Counted from the first letter of the stretch, positions 26,349 to 36,090 are shown. The stretch: 64,000 nt of DNA from Acidobacteriota bacterium (GCA_003225075.1 QIAP01000045.1:1-64000), one strand, 5' to 3'. The notes: generated from the letters alone by a model not told the origin. Program-made: numbers and translations.

Positions 26349-27290
26349 TTACACTTCCACGCCGTTTGCGCGAAAAAATTGCTGGCGGTACCCAGCGTCG
26401 CGGAAAGCTTCGGTGCCTCCGGCGCGTGTGGTCGAGAGCGCTCCGGCGACATTGCCCACAGCAAGGCAGGTGGGCAGATCCGAGCCGCGCAAATATTGAG
26501 ATAACAAGCCGGCATCGAAGCTATCCCCCGCCCCCACCGCGTCTACAGCGTTCACCTTGAGTGCCGGCGACGCAAAACATTCAAGTCCCCGCTGTGCGAT
26601 CGCGCCTTCCGCACCGACTTTTACGACTACGAGTGGCACCAGTTTTGCCAGATGCGCCATGGCAGTCTCCAGGTTTTCAGTCCCCGTGATCTTTCGCGCT
26701 TCGCGCGCATTGGGCAGAAAGACATCGACATAAGGGAAGACTTTCATCAATTCTCCCTGCCAGAGATCGTCTGGATCATCATTGGGGTCGAGCGAAATGG
26801 TCAGGCCAGCTGCCTTGATCCTCTGAAACAGTTCGACAACCCGACTCCGCAAACCACGCTGCAGGTAAAAAGATGAGAAATGGAAATGCCGCGAGTCCGC
26901 GAGGTACCCGAGATCAAGATCCTCAAAAGTCAGATCGAAGATGGTGCCGGCGTAGGTAATGATGTGGCGATACCTGTCCCCCTGCAGGATGACCGTGAGC
27001 CCGCTCTTGGTGTCACCACCCAACTTGCGCACTTTAGAAACGTCCACTCCGCCAGCGGCGAGCCGGTCCAGAGCAATTTGGCCCAGTGGGTCATCACCGA
27101 TGCGCGAGATGAAACCAACTCGACTCCCGAGCGCCGAAAGGTTATGCGCAACTATGGCAGACGAACTGCCCAGGGTGAGCATCATGCGATCGGCTAGCAG
27201 TTCACGCTCTGGGGGGAGTTCGCTGGGCAGACCGTGCAAGATCAGGTCAAGATTCAATTCGCCGGCAATCGTAACGTCGAAGCGTGGCAC
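26349..27290 (-). CDS. PfkB-family sugar kinase
   Basis: The 313-residue protein has the ribokinase/PfkB fold: the N-terminal GELNLDLILHG, the first signature area GSSSAIVAHNLSALG, and the second signature DAVGAGDSFDAGLL with catalytic base Asp256. It phosphorylates a sugar or sugar phosphate with ATP. Its place directly behind an AgaS-like isomerase (1-base gap) suggests tagatose- or fructose-6-phosphate-type substrates of amino-sugar breakdown. The gene ends convergently to the GH36 gene with a 53-base gap. Confidence 0.88.
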   Translation of the reverse strand: MPRFDVTIAGELNLDLILHGLPSELPPERELLADRMMLTLGSSSAIVAHNLSALGSRVGFISRIGDDPLGQIALDRLAAGGVDVSKVRKLGGDTKSGLTVILQGDRYRHIITYAGTIFDLTFEDLDLGYLADSRHFHFSSFYLQRGLRSRVVELFQRIKAAGLTISLDPNDDPDDLWQGELMKVFPYVDVFLPNAREARKITGTENLETAMAHLAKLVPLVVVKVGAEGAIAQRGLECFASPALKVNAVDAVGAGDSFDAGLLSQYLRGSDLPTCLAVGNVAGALSTTRAGGTEAFRDAGYRQQFFRANGVEV

Positions 27291-27291
27291 G

Positions 27292-28407
27292 TTAGGATTT
27301 CTCGGCCAAGTCTTCTTCGGGGAGCATGACCACTCGGGTTAAATTGCGCGGATTATCGGGATCAAGCCCCTTCTTCAGTCCTGTATAAAGGCCCACCAAT
27401 TGTCCGGCGAAAACGTAGGGAGCAAGTCGCGCCAGTTCGGGTAGTTCAAACCCAAACTCGATCAGCAGGTCTGAGGCCGCGCGCGCGCGCTGGTCCGCCT
27501 GATTGCTGATCGTCAACGTAGTTCCACCCAGGCGCTTGATTTCCTCGAGAACATCGCACTCAGCATCGTAGCTGCGTTCTGATAGCAGAAACATCACCAG
27601 AGTCTCACGGCCTACAATGGACTTTGGTCCATGGCGGAATTCCAACGTATGAAAGCTTTGGGCATAAGAAGCTGACATCTCTGTGATCTTGAGAGCGGCT
27701 TCGCAGGCCAATCCGTAGAAAGGACCTTGTCCCAGACAGACATAGTCGGCGAACTGGTGCGAACTGACAAATTCCTGAATTCGCGGATGCAAATCGTTGA
27801 GCGTCTTCTCAGCCGGCCCCGGTAACCGGGTAAGACATTTAGCAAATGAGTCATCGTCCGCCACGCATGCCCCCAGATATTGCAAGCCCAGAAGCATGGA
27901 TGTGAATGACCGCGTCATTACCGTGCTTTTTTCGTCCGAGGGCAGCAAGGGGAGCGTGCTGGCGGCAATCTGCTGAAGCGGTTGATCATTCGTGCCGGTT
28001 ACAGCCAGAGTGCGAATGTCTTTCTCGTTCTCCAAAAATTCCGCGGCTCGTACCGTTTCCGAGGTACGACCGGAACGAGAGATTACCGCTGCTGCAACTT
28101 TCCCCGAGCCGGCCAGCACTAGGTCAGGAAATAACAAGAGCTCAGAGGCGGGAATGGCTCGTGCCCTCTGGCCCGTTAGCATGCCCCAGGTTGCTGCTGC
28201 GGCGAGTGCGATGTAGTAACTGGAGCCACAACCGATGAACAACCATTCGGTTGCGTCACGGAAGGTTTCACGGAGCCTCGCAAACGACCCATTGCTTTCC
28301 AACTGGTCAAGGCAACCGCTCCAGAATTGTGGCTGAGACAATATTTCGGACAGCGAATTGGCGCCGGGACGTGAAATCGACGTGTTGGTGCCTTTGTGGT
28401 CAGACAA
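27292..28407 (-). CDS. SIS-domain sugar isomerase/deaminase, AgaS-like
   Basis: The 371-residue protein has two SIS domains. The first holds FIGCGSSYYIALAAA, SRSGRTSETVRAAE and the second GQGPFYGLACEAALKITE with HTLEFRHGPKS, resembling the isomerase half of GlmS and the AgaS group. AgaS proteins deaminate/isomerise galactosamine-6-phosphate, so the likely role is amino-sugar catabolism. It overlaps the DeoR gene upstream by 8 bases and is followed at once by the PfkB kinase, making a three-gene operon. Confidence 0.85.
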   Translation of the reverse strand: MSDHKGTNTSISRPGANSLSEILSQPQFWSGCLDQLESNGSFARLRETFRDATEWLFIGCGSSYYIALAAAATWGMLTGQRARAIPASELLLFPDLVLAGSGKVAAAVISRSGRTSETVRAAEFLENEKDIRTLAVTGTNDQPLQQIAASTLPLLPSDEKSTVMTRSFTSMLLGLQYLGACVADDDSFAKCLTRLPGPAEKTLNDLHPRIQEFVSSHQFADYVCLGQGPFYGLACEAALKITEMSASYAQSFHTLEFRHGPKSIVGRETLVMFLLSERSYDAECDVLEEIKRLGGTTLTISNQADQRARAASDLLIEFGFELPELARLAPYVFAGQLVGLYTGLKKGLDPDNPRNLTRVVMLPEEDLAEKS

Positions 28408-29161
28408 GAGTCACCTCAACCCCGATTTTTTTGAGCGCTCGCAGATCTGACTTAGGTATGCCACGATCAGTGACAACTTCCTGCAACGCCGTTGGCGGTA
28501 TGATGAGGGACAGGCTCCGGCGGCCGAACTTGCTTGAGTCACAAACCGCCACGGTTCGTTTCGATACCTCAACCATCACCCGATTAACTTTCGCTTCAAG
28601 CAGATTCGGCGTGCTCAGGCCGTAGTGGACGTCGAACCCGTCTACCCCTAAAAAAAGAATATCGGCGTTCAATCGGCGCAGCGTCTCTTCGGCGATTGGA
28701 CCAACCAGAGAAAACGAATTTTTGCGAAGCATGCCCCCGGTGAGGATTACTTCCACCGGAGCCCCAGAAAGTTCCGCAGCGATGTTTACCGCATTGGTGA
28801 TAATCGTAACTTTATGAAAGTTTCGCAAAGCTCTCGCGATACAGGTCGTGGTCGTACCGGAATCGAGAATCACTACTTGCCCTTCTTTCACCAGCCGTAC
28901 TGCGGAGGCAGCGATACGCACCTTCTCTTCCCGCTGCAACTTTTCCTTTTCTCGCAGAGTAGGATCTTCAAGCGCCCCTTCGCGTGACGGTAGCGCGCCA
29001 CCGTGAGTGCGATGCACCAGTCCGTGAGCGTGCAAAACTTCCAGGTCCTTTCGAATCGTGACCTGGGATGTGCTGAACTGGTGTGCCATCTCTGTGACCA
29101 GCACCCGCCCATTGCGGTTGAGAATCTCCAGAATGGCACGCCGGCGTTCTTCGTTTAGCAC
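28400..29161 (-). CDS. DeoR/GlpR-family transcriptional regulator
   Basis: This 253-residue repressor-type protein has an N-terminal DeoR helix-turn-helix (RRRAILEILNRNGRVLVTEM, SQVTIRKDLEVLHAHGLV, HRTHGGA) and a C-terminal sugar-phosphate sensor domain (ILDSGTTTTCIARAL, LTGGMLRKNSFSLVG, FLGVDGFD). It is the first gene of the regulator-isomerase-kinase operon, so autoregulation by a sugar phosphate is likely. CTTTC and GGTTTCGTTT repeats upstream (29213-29245) resemble DeoR-type operators. Confidence 0.9.
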   Translation of the reverse strand: MLNEERRRAILEILNRNGRVLVTEMAHQFSTSQVTIRKDLEVLHAHGLVHRTHGGALPSREGALEDPTLREKEKLQREEKVRIAASAVRLVKEGQVVILDSGTTTTCIARALRNFHKVTIITNAVNIAAELSGAPVEVILTGGMLRKNSFSLVGPIAEETLRRLNADILFLGVDGFDVHYGLSTPNLLEAKVNRVMVEVSKRTVAVCDSSKFGRRSLSLIIPPTALQEVVTDRGIPKSDLRALKKIGVEVTLV

Positions 29162-29209
29162 GTTATTCCTTGGGGAACAGGGCCTCGTGGGCCGACCGCC
29201 GCTTTTGAT

Positions 29210-29246
29210 TGCGCTTTCTTTTTATATCGCTTGGTTTCGTTTGTCC
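29210..29246. promoter_or_regulatory. Possible DeoR operator upstream of the regulator gene
   Basis: The segment contains cgctttcttttt and ggtttcgtttgtcc, repeated TTTC/TTTCGTT units of the kind bound by DeoR-family proteins. The TonB-side palindrome (22706-22744) also holds actttcgttac. The similarity is short, so this is a weak call. Confidence 0.25.
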
Positions 29247-29413
29247 AGTTGAAAGGAAGAATCGATACCAGGGTGGGACTGTCAGGGCACGCCAATCCAA
29301 ACTTGGCCGCGGCACAGTTCGCTGCTTCCAAAAAAGTACGTAATGAGCGCTGGTTGCTGCACGCCGGCGAACATCCTCGCCCAGCTATCTCATTCTCACG
29401 CCCTTGGCATAGT

Positions 29414-30277
29414 TCAGTTGCAGCATGTTGGCCCGCAGCAAGCCTCTGCAACGGCGTTATTGGGCTTCACGGCGCGCACAAAGGCGCTCATGAACTTTCC
29501 ATCCACCAGCGGCGCGAGGGCGTCTACGTCGAAACCTTGGCGGGCCAGGATTTCGCGAGCGTCTTCCACGCGATAGACTCGCGTGGGTTCAAGTTCAATC
29601 CGTTCAAATCCAGCGGCCGCGAGTTTGTTGCGGTATTCAATTTCCTCTAGCGCCCCGGCCACACAGCCGACCCAGAGAAGCACGCTTTGCCGAACTTCAG
29701 CGGGCATTTCACCGCCGGTAACGACATCGGACACAGCTAATCGCCCTCCTGGCTTAAGGACTCGAAACGCTTCCCGCAATACCCTGTCCTTGTCGGCTGA
29801 AAGATTGATGGTGCAGTTAGAGATGATGACATCAATTGAGTTATCGGGAAGCGGGATGTGTTCGATTTCGCCCTTCAGAAATTCAACGTTTTCAACCCCG
29901 GCTTTGCACTTGTTCTCGTTGGCCAAAGCCAGCATCTCATCCGTCATGTCCAGGCCGTAGGCTTTGCCGGTTGGCCCCACACGCCTTGCAGACAGTAATA
30001 CGTCGATACCGCCGCCCGAGCCAAGGTCCAGGACAACTTCGCCCGCGTTCAGTTTGGCCAGAGCGGTCGGGTTCCCACAACCTAGCGAGGCCAGCAGAGC
30101 TGCTTCGGGGATTTCCTTCGCTTGCGCAACATCGTAGAGATTCGAAGTAATGGGATCACCACAGCCGCTGCTTGCAGCCGGACTGGCCCCGCAGCAGGCA
30201 CTCCCGCCTTCCTTCACGCGAAGGGCTGCCTGGCCGTATTTTTCCTTGACCACTGCTTTGATGCTCACGGTACTCAC
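29414..30277 (-). CDS. arsM: Arsenite S-adenosylmethionine methyltransferase
   Basis: The 287-residue protein has the SAM motif [10 protein letters not shown] (about 83-92) and the three conserved ArsM cysteines C67 ([10 protein letters not shown]), C155 (ISNCTINLS) and C205 (WVGCVAGAL). Extra Cys pairs lie at the N-terminus (SACCG) and at the very end (ACCGPTCCN) and may bind arsenic. It methylates As(III) to mono-, di- and trimethyl forms. The start is GTG at 30277 with GGAGG just upstream, 10 bases after arsR, in one operon under ArsR control. Confidence 0.93.
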   Translation of the reverse strand: MSTVSIKAVVKEKYGQAALRVKEGGSACCGASPAASSGCGDPITSNLYDVAQAKEIPEAALLASLGCGNPTALAKLNAGEVVLDLGSGGGIDVLLSARRVGPTGKAYGLDMTDEMLALANENKCKAGVENVEFLKGEIEHIPLPDNSIDVIISNCTINLSADKDRVLREAFRVLKPGGRLAVSDVVTGGEMPAEVRQSVLLWVGCVAGALEEIEYRNKLAAAGFERIELEPTRVYRVEDAREILARQGFDVDALAPLVDGKFMSAFVRAVKPNNAVAEACCGPTCCN

Positions 30278-30287
30278 GTTGCCTCCG

Positions 30288-30644
30288 TTATCTGCAGGAT
30301 CGACTAATCTCTTCAGGTTTTAGTGCCTTATTGCGGGTGCAGCATTCCAGGTACAGGAACCGCAGCAATTCTTGCAGCGCTTCGGTGTTGGCTGTGTAGC
30401 GCAGAAAGGTACTTTCCCGGCGCACCTGTACCAGTTCTTCGCTCTTTAGTTTTTCAAGGTGGTGTGACAGCGTCGAACTCGGAATGTTCAACTCTTCCTG
30501 AATGTCGCCCACTACAAGGCCGACGGGATGCGCTGCGAGTAAGAGTTGCATTATTCGCAGTCGGGCTTCAGTTCCCATAGCAGAGAACATGTCCGCATAT
30601 TTCGCTACCGGGGCCGAATCTTTACGAACACGGATAATCGGCAT
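30288..30644 (-). CDS. arsR: ArsR-family metalloregulator
   Basis: This 118-residue winged-helix repressor contains MFSAMGTEARLRIMQLLL and the recognition helix IPSSTLSHHLEKLKSEELV. A Cys pair near the end (YLECCTRN) plus a terminal Cys are plausible arsenite ligands; the usual CVC in helix 3 is absent. It is expected to repress itself and arsM until As(III) binds. It is the first gene of the arsR-arsM operon. No arsenite pump or reductase gene is adjacent. Confidence 0.88.
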   Translation of the reverse strand: MPIIRVRKDSAPVAKYADMFSAMGTEARLRIMQLLLAAHPVGLVVGDIQEELNIPSSTLSHHLEKLKSEELVQVRRESTFLRYTANTEALQELLRFLYLECCTRNKALKPEEISRSCR

Positions 30645-30762
30645 AGTTCGATAATTGCAGAATTAAGGAGAGATGTCAAGAAGCGGAACTTTGCAGGTCC
30701 TGTTCTGGATTCTGCGGACCTATTGATTGGTACCAGTAGCTTTACCCCCAAATCTTCGCTGA

Positions 30763-30803
30763 CAAAAGAAAAGCCCCGGCAGGATTAGTGCCGAGGCTCT
30801 TTA
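30763..30803 (-). terminator. Rho-independent terminator of the superoxide dismutase gene
   Basis: On the minus strand AGCCTCGGCA (30798-30789) pairs with TGCCGGGGCT (30781-30772), with one G-U pair and a 7-base loop, followed by TTTCTTTT. It starts 21 bases after the sod stop. Confidence 0.8.
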
Positions 30804-30818
30804 TCCTAAAAAAACAGC

Positions 30819-31460
30819 TTAGCGGTGCGCCAGGGCGGGTTCGGCCGCGGTCTTTAAACTTTCCAGCCGTTTATTGACTTCTTCCCAATTCACCACATTC
30901 CACCACGCCTGCAAATATTCGGGGCGACGGTTGTTGTACTTCAGATAATAGGCATGCTCCCATACGTCATTGCCCATGATGGGGAATAGCCCCTGTGAGA
31001 TCGGGGTATCCTGGTTGGGGGTGCTGATAACCTGCACTTCCCCGGTTGCCTTGGCCGCCAGCCAGACCCATCCACTGCCAAATTGCTTGGTGCCGGCATC
31101 GTTGAACTTGGTCTGGAAGTCTTTGAAACTGCCGAACGTCTTCTTAATCACGTCGGCAATCTTCCCGCTGGGTTCGCCCCCGCCTTTGGGCTTCATGATC
31201 TTCCAAAACATACTGTGATTCACGTGACCGCCACCGTTGTTACGGACGGCCGCGCGAATATCTTCCGGAATCGCGTTCAGATTTCGCAGCAACTCTTCTG
31301 CGCTCTTCGACTGTAAGTCAGGATATTTTTCCAGTGCCGCATTGAGGTTCTTGACGTAGGCTGCGTGATGCATATCGTGGTGCAAATGCATCGTCTTCTC
31401 GTCAATGTGAGGCTCCAGCGCCGCATAGTCATACGGCAAAGGGGGTAATTCGTGCGCCAT
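30819..31460 (-). CDS. sodA: Superoxide dismutase (Fe/Mn family)
   Basis: The 213-residue enzyme has the four metal ligands: H27 ([12 protein letters not shown]), a His in VNHSMFW, and the Asp and His of [18 protein letters not shown] and [10 protein letters not shown] look more Mn- than Fe-type, though metal choice cannot be settled from sequence. It converts superoxide to peroxide and oxygen in the cytoplasm; there is no signal peptide. TTGGAGGATAAATC precedes the ATG, a strong ribosome site. A clear terminator follows. Confidence 0.95.
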   Translation of the reverse strand: MAHELPPLPYDYAALEPHIDEKTMHLHHDMHHAAYVKNLNAALEKYPDLQSKSAEELLRNLNAIPEDIRAAVRNNGGGHVNHSMFWKIMKPKGGGEPSGKIADVIKKTFGSFKDFQTKFNDAGTKQFGSGWVWLAAKATGEVQVISTPNQDTPISQGLFPIMGNDVWEHAYYLKYNNRRPEYLQAWWNVVNWEEVNKRLESLKTAAEPALAHR

Positions 31461-31707
31461 GATTTATCCTCCAAGGTTAAAGATGATAGGACGGGGATTA
31501 CGGATTCAGCGTAACCAGGACAGCAGCTCGAATTGCGGGAACATTCTGCGGCTGACTCCAACCCGCGATGAACGAACTAATTGATTTTACACCTGCACGG
31601 GAGTGCAATGTGCGCCAATTCCCTGTGATATTAGAAGGACTGTTCGTGACTGCGGCACGACATCACCGCCCGTTTTGCGTCGGTTTTCTTACGAAGATTT
31701 GCAGGCT

Positions 31708-31860
31708 TCAGTTCTCGCGCTGCCGTCGCGCATTTTCTTGCTCGCGCTGCTCCAGAACCCGGTTCAATTCACTGACCAGCATTATCAACTTGTCTGAATC
31801 TCGCTCCTTACTAGCGGCTTCCGACAGCTCTCTCCAGTCCTTGCCATGGATTCCGATCAT
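31708..31860 (-). CDS. 50-residue hypothetical protein
   Basis: This short minus-strand gene encodes 50 residues beginning MIGIHGKDWRELSEAASKER and ending QENARRQREN. The start at 31860 has GGAGG eight bases upstream (GGAGGCTGACTGATG). The composition is helical and charged, with an amphipathic pattern (KLIMLVSELNRVLEQREQ) that could form a coiled coil. I recall similar short DWxELxEAAxKE proteins in acidobacteria but cannot give a function. No other supportable gene lies in 31461-32073. Confidence 0.6.
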   Translation of the reverse strand: MIGIHGKDWRELSEAASKERDSDKLIMLVSELNRVLEQREQENARRQREN

Positions 31861-32073
31861 CAGTCAGCCTCCTTTGTGCGAAGACCTTAGCAGAGTTCGT
31901 GACGCCTGCGTTTGATAGTGCATTTGCCATTCCAAGACTGAAATCACTGGATTTATCAGCGAAACCCACCAGAATATCGGAAAGTTCTTGCTCACCGCCG
32001 GTAATTAATTCACGGCGAGATTGGTATGCAGACTGGCAACGGACCTGGGCCTCCCAGCATCGTGCGCAAGAAA

Positions 32074-34611
32074 TTATCTCCGCCCAAGAAAGCGGACCCG
32101 TCCGGTGAAGGCGCGCCGCGCGAATCCGCCGAAGGTGAGGAATTCGGGCGAGTTGATGTCGTTATTTACTACGCCTGGATTCTTGCGATCGGTGATGTTA
32201 TCGAACCCGCCGCGTATCGCCCAGTTGAAGCCGAATAGGGCGAAACGCTTTTCGAGATGCAGGTTAAGCGCGAAATAATTTGGAAAGCGGCGCGAATCCG
32301 GAGCTTCGACTAACTGCTGTTGATCATTGACCACACTGAATGGGAAGCCAGTGCGCGCTTCCGTGGAATAGCCGAGGTCGAATCCCTTAAGCAATGGCAG
32401 CAGGCCCCATGAAAGAAAACGATTCGGCGTGTCCCAGGGATACGGGCCTGGCAGTTGTGCGCTGAAAATTGGATTGTCTACATTGAAATCCAGCACCTGG
32501 TTGGAATTCGACTTCGAATGGGTGTAGGACGCCATGACCAGATGCCCCTTGGAGAAACTGCGACGGAGATTCACCTGAAATGAGTCGTAATGATCCTGGC
32601 GCGTGTTTTGCAAAATGAAATTGCCATTAGCCAATATCGGCGGCACGTCGCCGGCTGTGTTGTAGACAAAGTCGTGCACTCCGCGCTTTTGGATGAATTC
32701 GGCTTTCAGGTAAATTTGCGCCGGGAGTTTGCGCTCCAGCCCGAGGCTCCAATTTATGAAGCGTGGCGCTTGCAGCTTGCTGGGGTTGGCGCGGAACGTC
32801 ATGGTAACGGGACCCTGAAACAGATTGCCATTGCTGTCAAAAAAGAAATCCACCCGTTGCCCGGCTTGTGGACGCACCATCAGGAACAATGGGGTGGCAT
32901 CATAAAAAACGCCCACCCCCGCAGACATTTTAGTGTTGCCCGCACTGTCCAAAACATATGTTGTAGCGACCCTCGGGGAAAGCAGCGAGCGACGCACAAT
33001 TTGATCCCAATCGTAGCGCAGACCTGTTTCAATCAAAAAACGGTTAGTGATGAACCAGCGATCCTGTGCGTATCCGCTAAGTTCGACGTTGCGTTTTGCA
33101 AGATTAGGAGCGCCAGGAAACGTCGAATACCGAGAACATGGCGATGGCGAGACGCTTAAACAATTGCCGTCAGGCGGCAACACTTGGCCTTCTCGCAGAA
33201 ATGAAATCGGCTGCCGCAAAAAATTCGCGCCGTAGCGCAAACGGTCAAGGTCAACTCCGAACTTGAGCTCGTGCCGCCCGCGCCATTGCCACGGCGCCAG
33301 ATATAAATTCGCCAGAATCTGCCACCGGTCGGCCTGGGTTTGAGCTTTGAAGTAATAGTTCCCACCCGTCATTTCAGGCGAGACAAAATAAGGCTGTAGC
33401 CCGCGAGGCGTTTGGTCCAGATCGTACTGGTTAAAGCCGAATCCAGTTTCCAGCAACGCGCCGCCCGAAAAATAATGCTGATCTTTCATACTCGCCTGAT
33501 GAACCGGCTCATCGACAACCGGGGTAGCCTGGGGCGGGTTGAATTGCGAAATTCCCGAATGCTGGTCGTGCGATAGGTTGTGATTGAAGTCCATTGTCAG
33601 GATGTTGCGAGGCGTCAGATTGGCCTGTAGCTTGGCGATATTGCCGATGCGCCAAAACACGTCGCGATCGGACTCCACCGGCAGTTCGCGAATAATAATG
33701 TTGTCATATTCACCGTCGAAGCCATCGAAAAACCAGAATCTGCCCTTCTTGACGGGTCCGGAGAAAGTCACGCGGGGATTCACTTTGTCGATTTCGATCC
33801 CCTTCTTATTCTGAAACGACGGAATGAAATCGGTAGCAGCGAATCGTAAATGATCGTCGCCGATGCCGGTGTTGAGGTCCAGCACCCCGCCAGAGCCTTT
33901 ACCGTACTCGGCGGAGTAACGACTGGTCTCCACGTTCACAGAACGAATCGCATCAGTGCTCACCCGCATGAGCAACTGTCCATTGGCGGGCTGGGTGATG
34001 TTGAAGCCGTCAAGCAAGGTTAGCGTCTGGTACGTCTCCGCTCCCGCGACATGCGGCTGGCGGTTAACATCCTGCACTACACTGGGAATGAAATTCAGCA
34101 CGTTGCGGTAATCGCGTGTCACCGGATACGGGATGTTGATGATATCCACTCCGGTGAGTTGTTCCTGGGAGGAAGTTTGGGCCGGATCAATGGCAGGCGG
34201 AGATTCAACCACATTCACTACTTCACGCACTTCGCGGGTATGAGAAAGGGTTACATCGACACTTATGCTTTGTCTGGCAGCAATCGCAGGCACAACAAAA
34301 AAGGAAGCGTAGAACCCTGGTTTCTCGACCCGCAATTGGTAGCCGCTGCGCGGATTATCGAAGTGGCAGCGACCCGCGAAGTCGGTTTCGCGGATTAGAG
34401 GTTTTGTTGCAGGCGAAGCCTGCAAAGAGACGCGCGCGGAGGGAATGGCTACTCCGTTCTCATCCACAACCGTGACAAACAACCTCGGTTGTGCGGACCC
34501 GATGGACATCCGATAGGTGACTTGTGCCAGTCCGGAGTTCGCCGACGCTACTAAGCAGAGCAGAGCCATCGATGAAAATTGCACGCGCTTTGATCGCAGA
34601 ACGGACATCAT
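32074..34611 (-). CDS. TonB-dependent receptor-like outer-membrane protein
   Basis: This 845-residue protein has a signal peptide ending SGLAQ, a carboxypeptidase-regulatory-like domain (RLFVTVVDENGVAIPSARV, about 40-125), a plug domain (YPVTRDYRNVLNFIPSVVQ, LLDGFNITQPANG) and a beta-barrel. It is shorter than the 1190-residue receptor and lacks its NLPLNGRN motif. Unlike many receptors it does not end in an aromatic residue but in RVRFLGRR, which is unusual for an outer-membrane barrel. It is divergent from the amidohydrolase gene at 34730, echoing the arrangement at 19-24 kb. The substrate is unknown. Confidence 0.8.
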   Translation of the reverse strand: MMSVLRSKRVQFSSMALLCLVASANSGLAQVTYRMSIGSAQPRLFVTVVDENGVAIPSARVSLQASPATKPLIRETDFAGRCHFDNPRSGYQLRVEKPGFYASFFVVPAIAARQSISVDVTLSHTREVREVVNVVESPPAIDPAQTSSQEQLTGVDIINIPYPVTRDYRNVLNFIPSVVQDVNRQPHVAGAETYQTLTLLDGFNITQPANGQLLMRVSTDAIRSVNVETSRYSAEYGKGSGGVLDLNTGIGDDHLRFAATDFIPSFQNKKGIEIDKVNPRVTFSGPVKKGRFWFFDGFDGEYDNIIIRELPVESDRDVFWRIGNIAKLQANLTPRNILTMDFNHNLSHDQHSGISQFNPPQATPVVDEPVHQASMKDQHYFSGGALLETGFGFNQYDLDQTPRGLQPYFVSPEMTGGNYYFKAQTQADRWQILANLYLAPWQWRGRHELKFGVDLDRLRYGANFLRQPISFLREGQVLPPDGNCLSVSPSPCSRYSTFPGAPNLAKRNVELSGYAQDRWFITNRFLIETGLRYDWDQIVRRSLLSPRVATTYVLDSAGNTKMSAGVGVFYDATPLFLMVRPQAGQRVDFFFDSNGNLFQGPVTMTFRANPSKLQAPRFINWSLGLERKLPAQIYLKAEFIQKRGVHDFVYNTAGDVPPILANGNFILQNTRQDHYDSFQVNLRRSFSKGHLVMASYTHSKSNSNQVLDFNVDNPIFSAQLPGPYPWDTPNRFLSWGLLPLLKGFDLGYSTEARTGFPFSVVNDQQQLVEAPDSRRFPNYFALNLHLEKRFALFGFNWAIRGGFDNITDRKNPGVVNNDINSPEFLTFGGFARRAFTGRVRFLGRR

Positions 34612-34729
34612 CTCCTCGCTAGTTTATTGTCTCTCATGGCGCCGCGCTGGATATTTGCTGCTCTCGTAATGTATTGTGCCTAACATCTAAAGTGATGGAA
34701 GCCCTTTTTTGCCTTTACGGAGCTGCAAA

Positions 34730-36049
34730 ATGAAAATTCTGTTTGCACTTTCGATATCACTTACCCTCTGCTCCATCCCCTTGCTCGCGCAAGACTCTCC
34801 CGATCCCAATCTGCTGGTAGAGATCAACAGGATCAAGGCGGTGGACAATCATACACACGTGCCCAAAGTGGTAAGCGCGGGCGAGAAGGATGATGAGTTC
34901 GATGCGTTGCCGTGCGATCCACTGGATCCGTCGGACGTTCCCACCATGGCAAGAGCCGACAATCCGCTCTTTCTTAAAGCATGGCAAAAACTTTATGGCT
35001 ATAAATACAACGACCGTGATGCCGCCCATGTCCGCGAATTACTGGAGACAAAACAGCGAATCGCCCGCGAGCAAGGCGACAACTATCCCGCGTGGGTGCT
35101 GGACCGGCTCAACATCGAATATATGCTGGCCAACCGCGTCGCTATGGGTCGGGGACTTAATCCTCCTCGTTTTTTGTGGGTACCCTTCGACGACGCACTA
35201 CTGTTCCCCCTGAATAACCAATCGATGGCGGACACGCCCGACCGCAAATTCTTCTATCAACGTGAAGAGATGCTGCTGAAGCGTTACCTCGCTGAATCAA
35301 ATGTCCCTGCGATGCCGGCCATTCTCGAGAACTACGTCTCGAAAGTGATCACTCCAACGCTGGAGCGCCAGAAAAAAGCCGGAGCGGTTGCCATCAAATT
35401 TGAGGCTGCGTATCTACGCTCTTTGAATTTCACTGAGCTTCAAGAGGACGATGCCCGGCAAATCTTCGCACGCTACATAAAAGGCGGCACGCCGAGCAAA
35501 GCTGAGTACATGAAAGTGCAAGATTTCTTGTTCCGTGCCATCGCTCACGAAGCTGGTCGGCTCGGCTTGGCAGTCCACTTCCATACCGGCACCGGATGCG
35601 GCGGGTATTTTGACATTGCAGGCTCGAATCCCGGCTTGCTGGATTCAGTATGGAACGATGCCGCGCTGCGGAAGACGAATTTCGTCCTGGTACATGGAGG
35701 CGCGGGGCCGTATACGAAAGTGGCCGCGGTGCTCATGTCGAAGCCCAATGTGTACGCTGATTTTTCCGAACAGGACGCTTTGATTTCAACCCGTGCGCTC
35801 AGCACCGTCATAAGAGACTGGCTGGAGTGGTATCCCGAAAAAGTGTTGTTCGGCACCGACTTGTCTCCTGGCACCCCCGAAATCGATTGGCCAGAGAACG
35901 GCTACATGGCTGCCACCACAGCTCGGGAAGCCCTGGCTCTTGCTCTCACAGGAATGGTAAACGACGGAGAGATCAGCCGCGGCCGCGCCATCGAACTGGC
36001 CAGAATGGTTTTACGGGAGAATGCAATGAAATTGTATGGGCTGAAATGA
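34730..36049 (+). CDS. Secreted amidohydrolase-family protein
   Basis: From ATG 34730 (GGAG in ACGGAGCTGCAAAATG) the protein is 439 residues with a signal peptide (KILFALSISLTLCSIPLLAQ). The amidohydrolase barrel shows VDNHTHVPK, AVAIKFEAAYL, LAVHFHTGTGCGGYF, FVLVHGGAG and VLFGTDLSPGTP, the metal and active-site strands. It is a paralogue of the protein at 22865 in the same family. The substrate is not predictable. It is transcribed divergently from the TonB-like receptor gene across a 118-base gap. Confidence 0.82.
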   Translation: MKILFALSISLTLCSIPLLAQDSPDPNLLVEINRIKAVDNHTHVPKVVSAGEKDDEFDALPCDPLDPSDVPTMARADNPLFLKAWQKLYGYKYNDRDAAHVRELLETKQRIAREQGDNYPAWVLDRLNIEYMLANRVAMGRGLNPPRFLWVPFDDALLFPLNNQSMADTPDRKFFYQREEMLLKRYLAESNVPAMPAILENYVSKVITPTLERQKKAGAVAIKFEAAYLRSLNFTELQEDDARQIFARYIKGGTPSKAEYMKVQDFLFRAIAHEAGRLGLAVHFHTGTGCGGYFDIAGSNPGLLDSVWNDAALRKTNFVLVHGGAGPYTKVAAVLMSKPNVYADFSEQDALISTRALSTVIRDWLEWYPEKVLFGTDLSPGTPEIDWPENGYMAATTAREALALALTGMVNDGEISRGRAIELARMVLRENAMKLYGLK

Positions 36050-36053
36050 GAAC

Positions 36054-36090
36054 GAAATTTGCCACGGAGGGACGGAGTCACAGAGTTTTT
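36054..36090 (-). repeat. Dispersed repeat, left inverted copy beside the GxxExxY gene
   Basis: The plus strand reads gaaatttgccacggaggg, then acggagtcacagag. Read on the minus strand it matches the copies at 36590-36629 and 38496-38525 (ctctgtg...cctccgtggcaaat). With 36590-36629 it forms an inverted pair around the GxxExxY gene. Confidence 0.7.
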
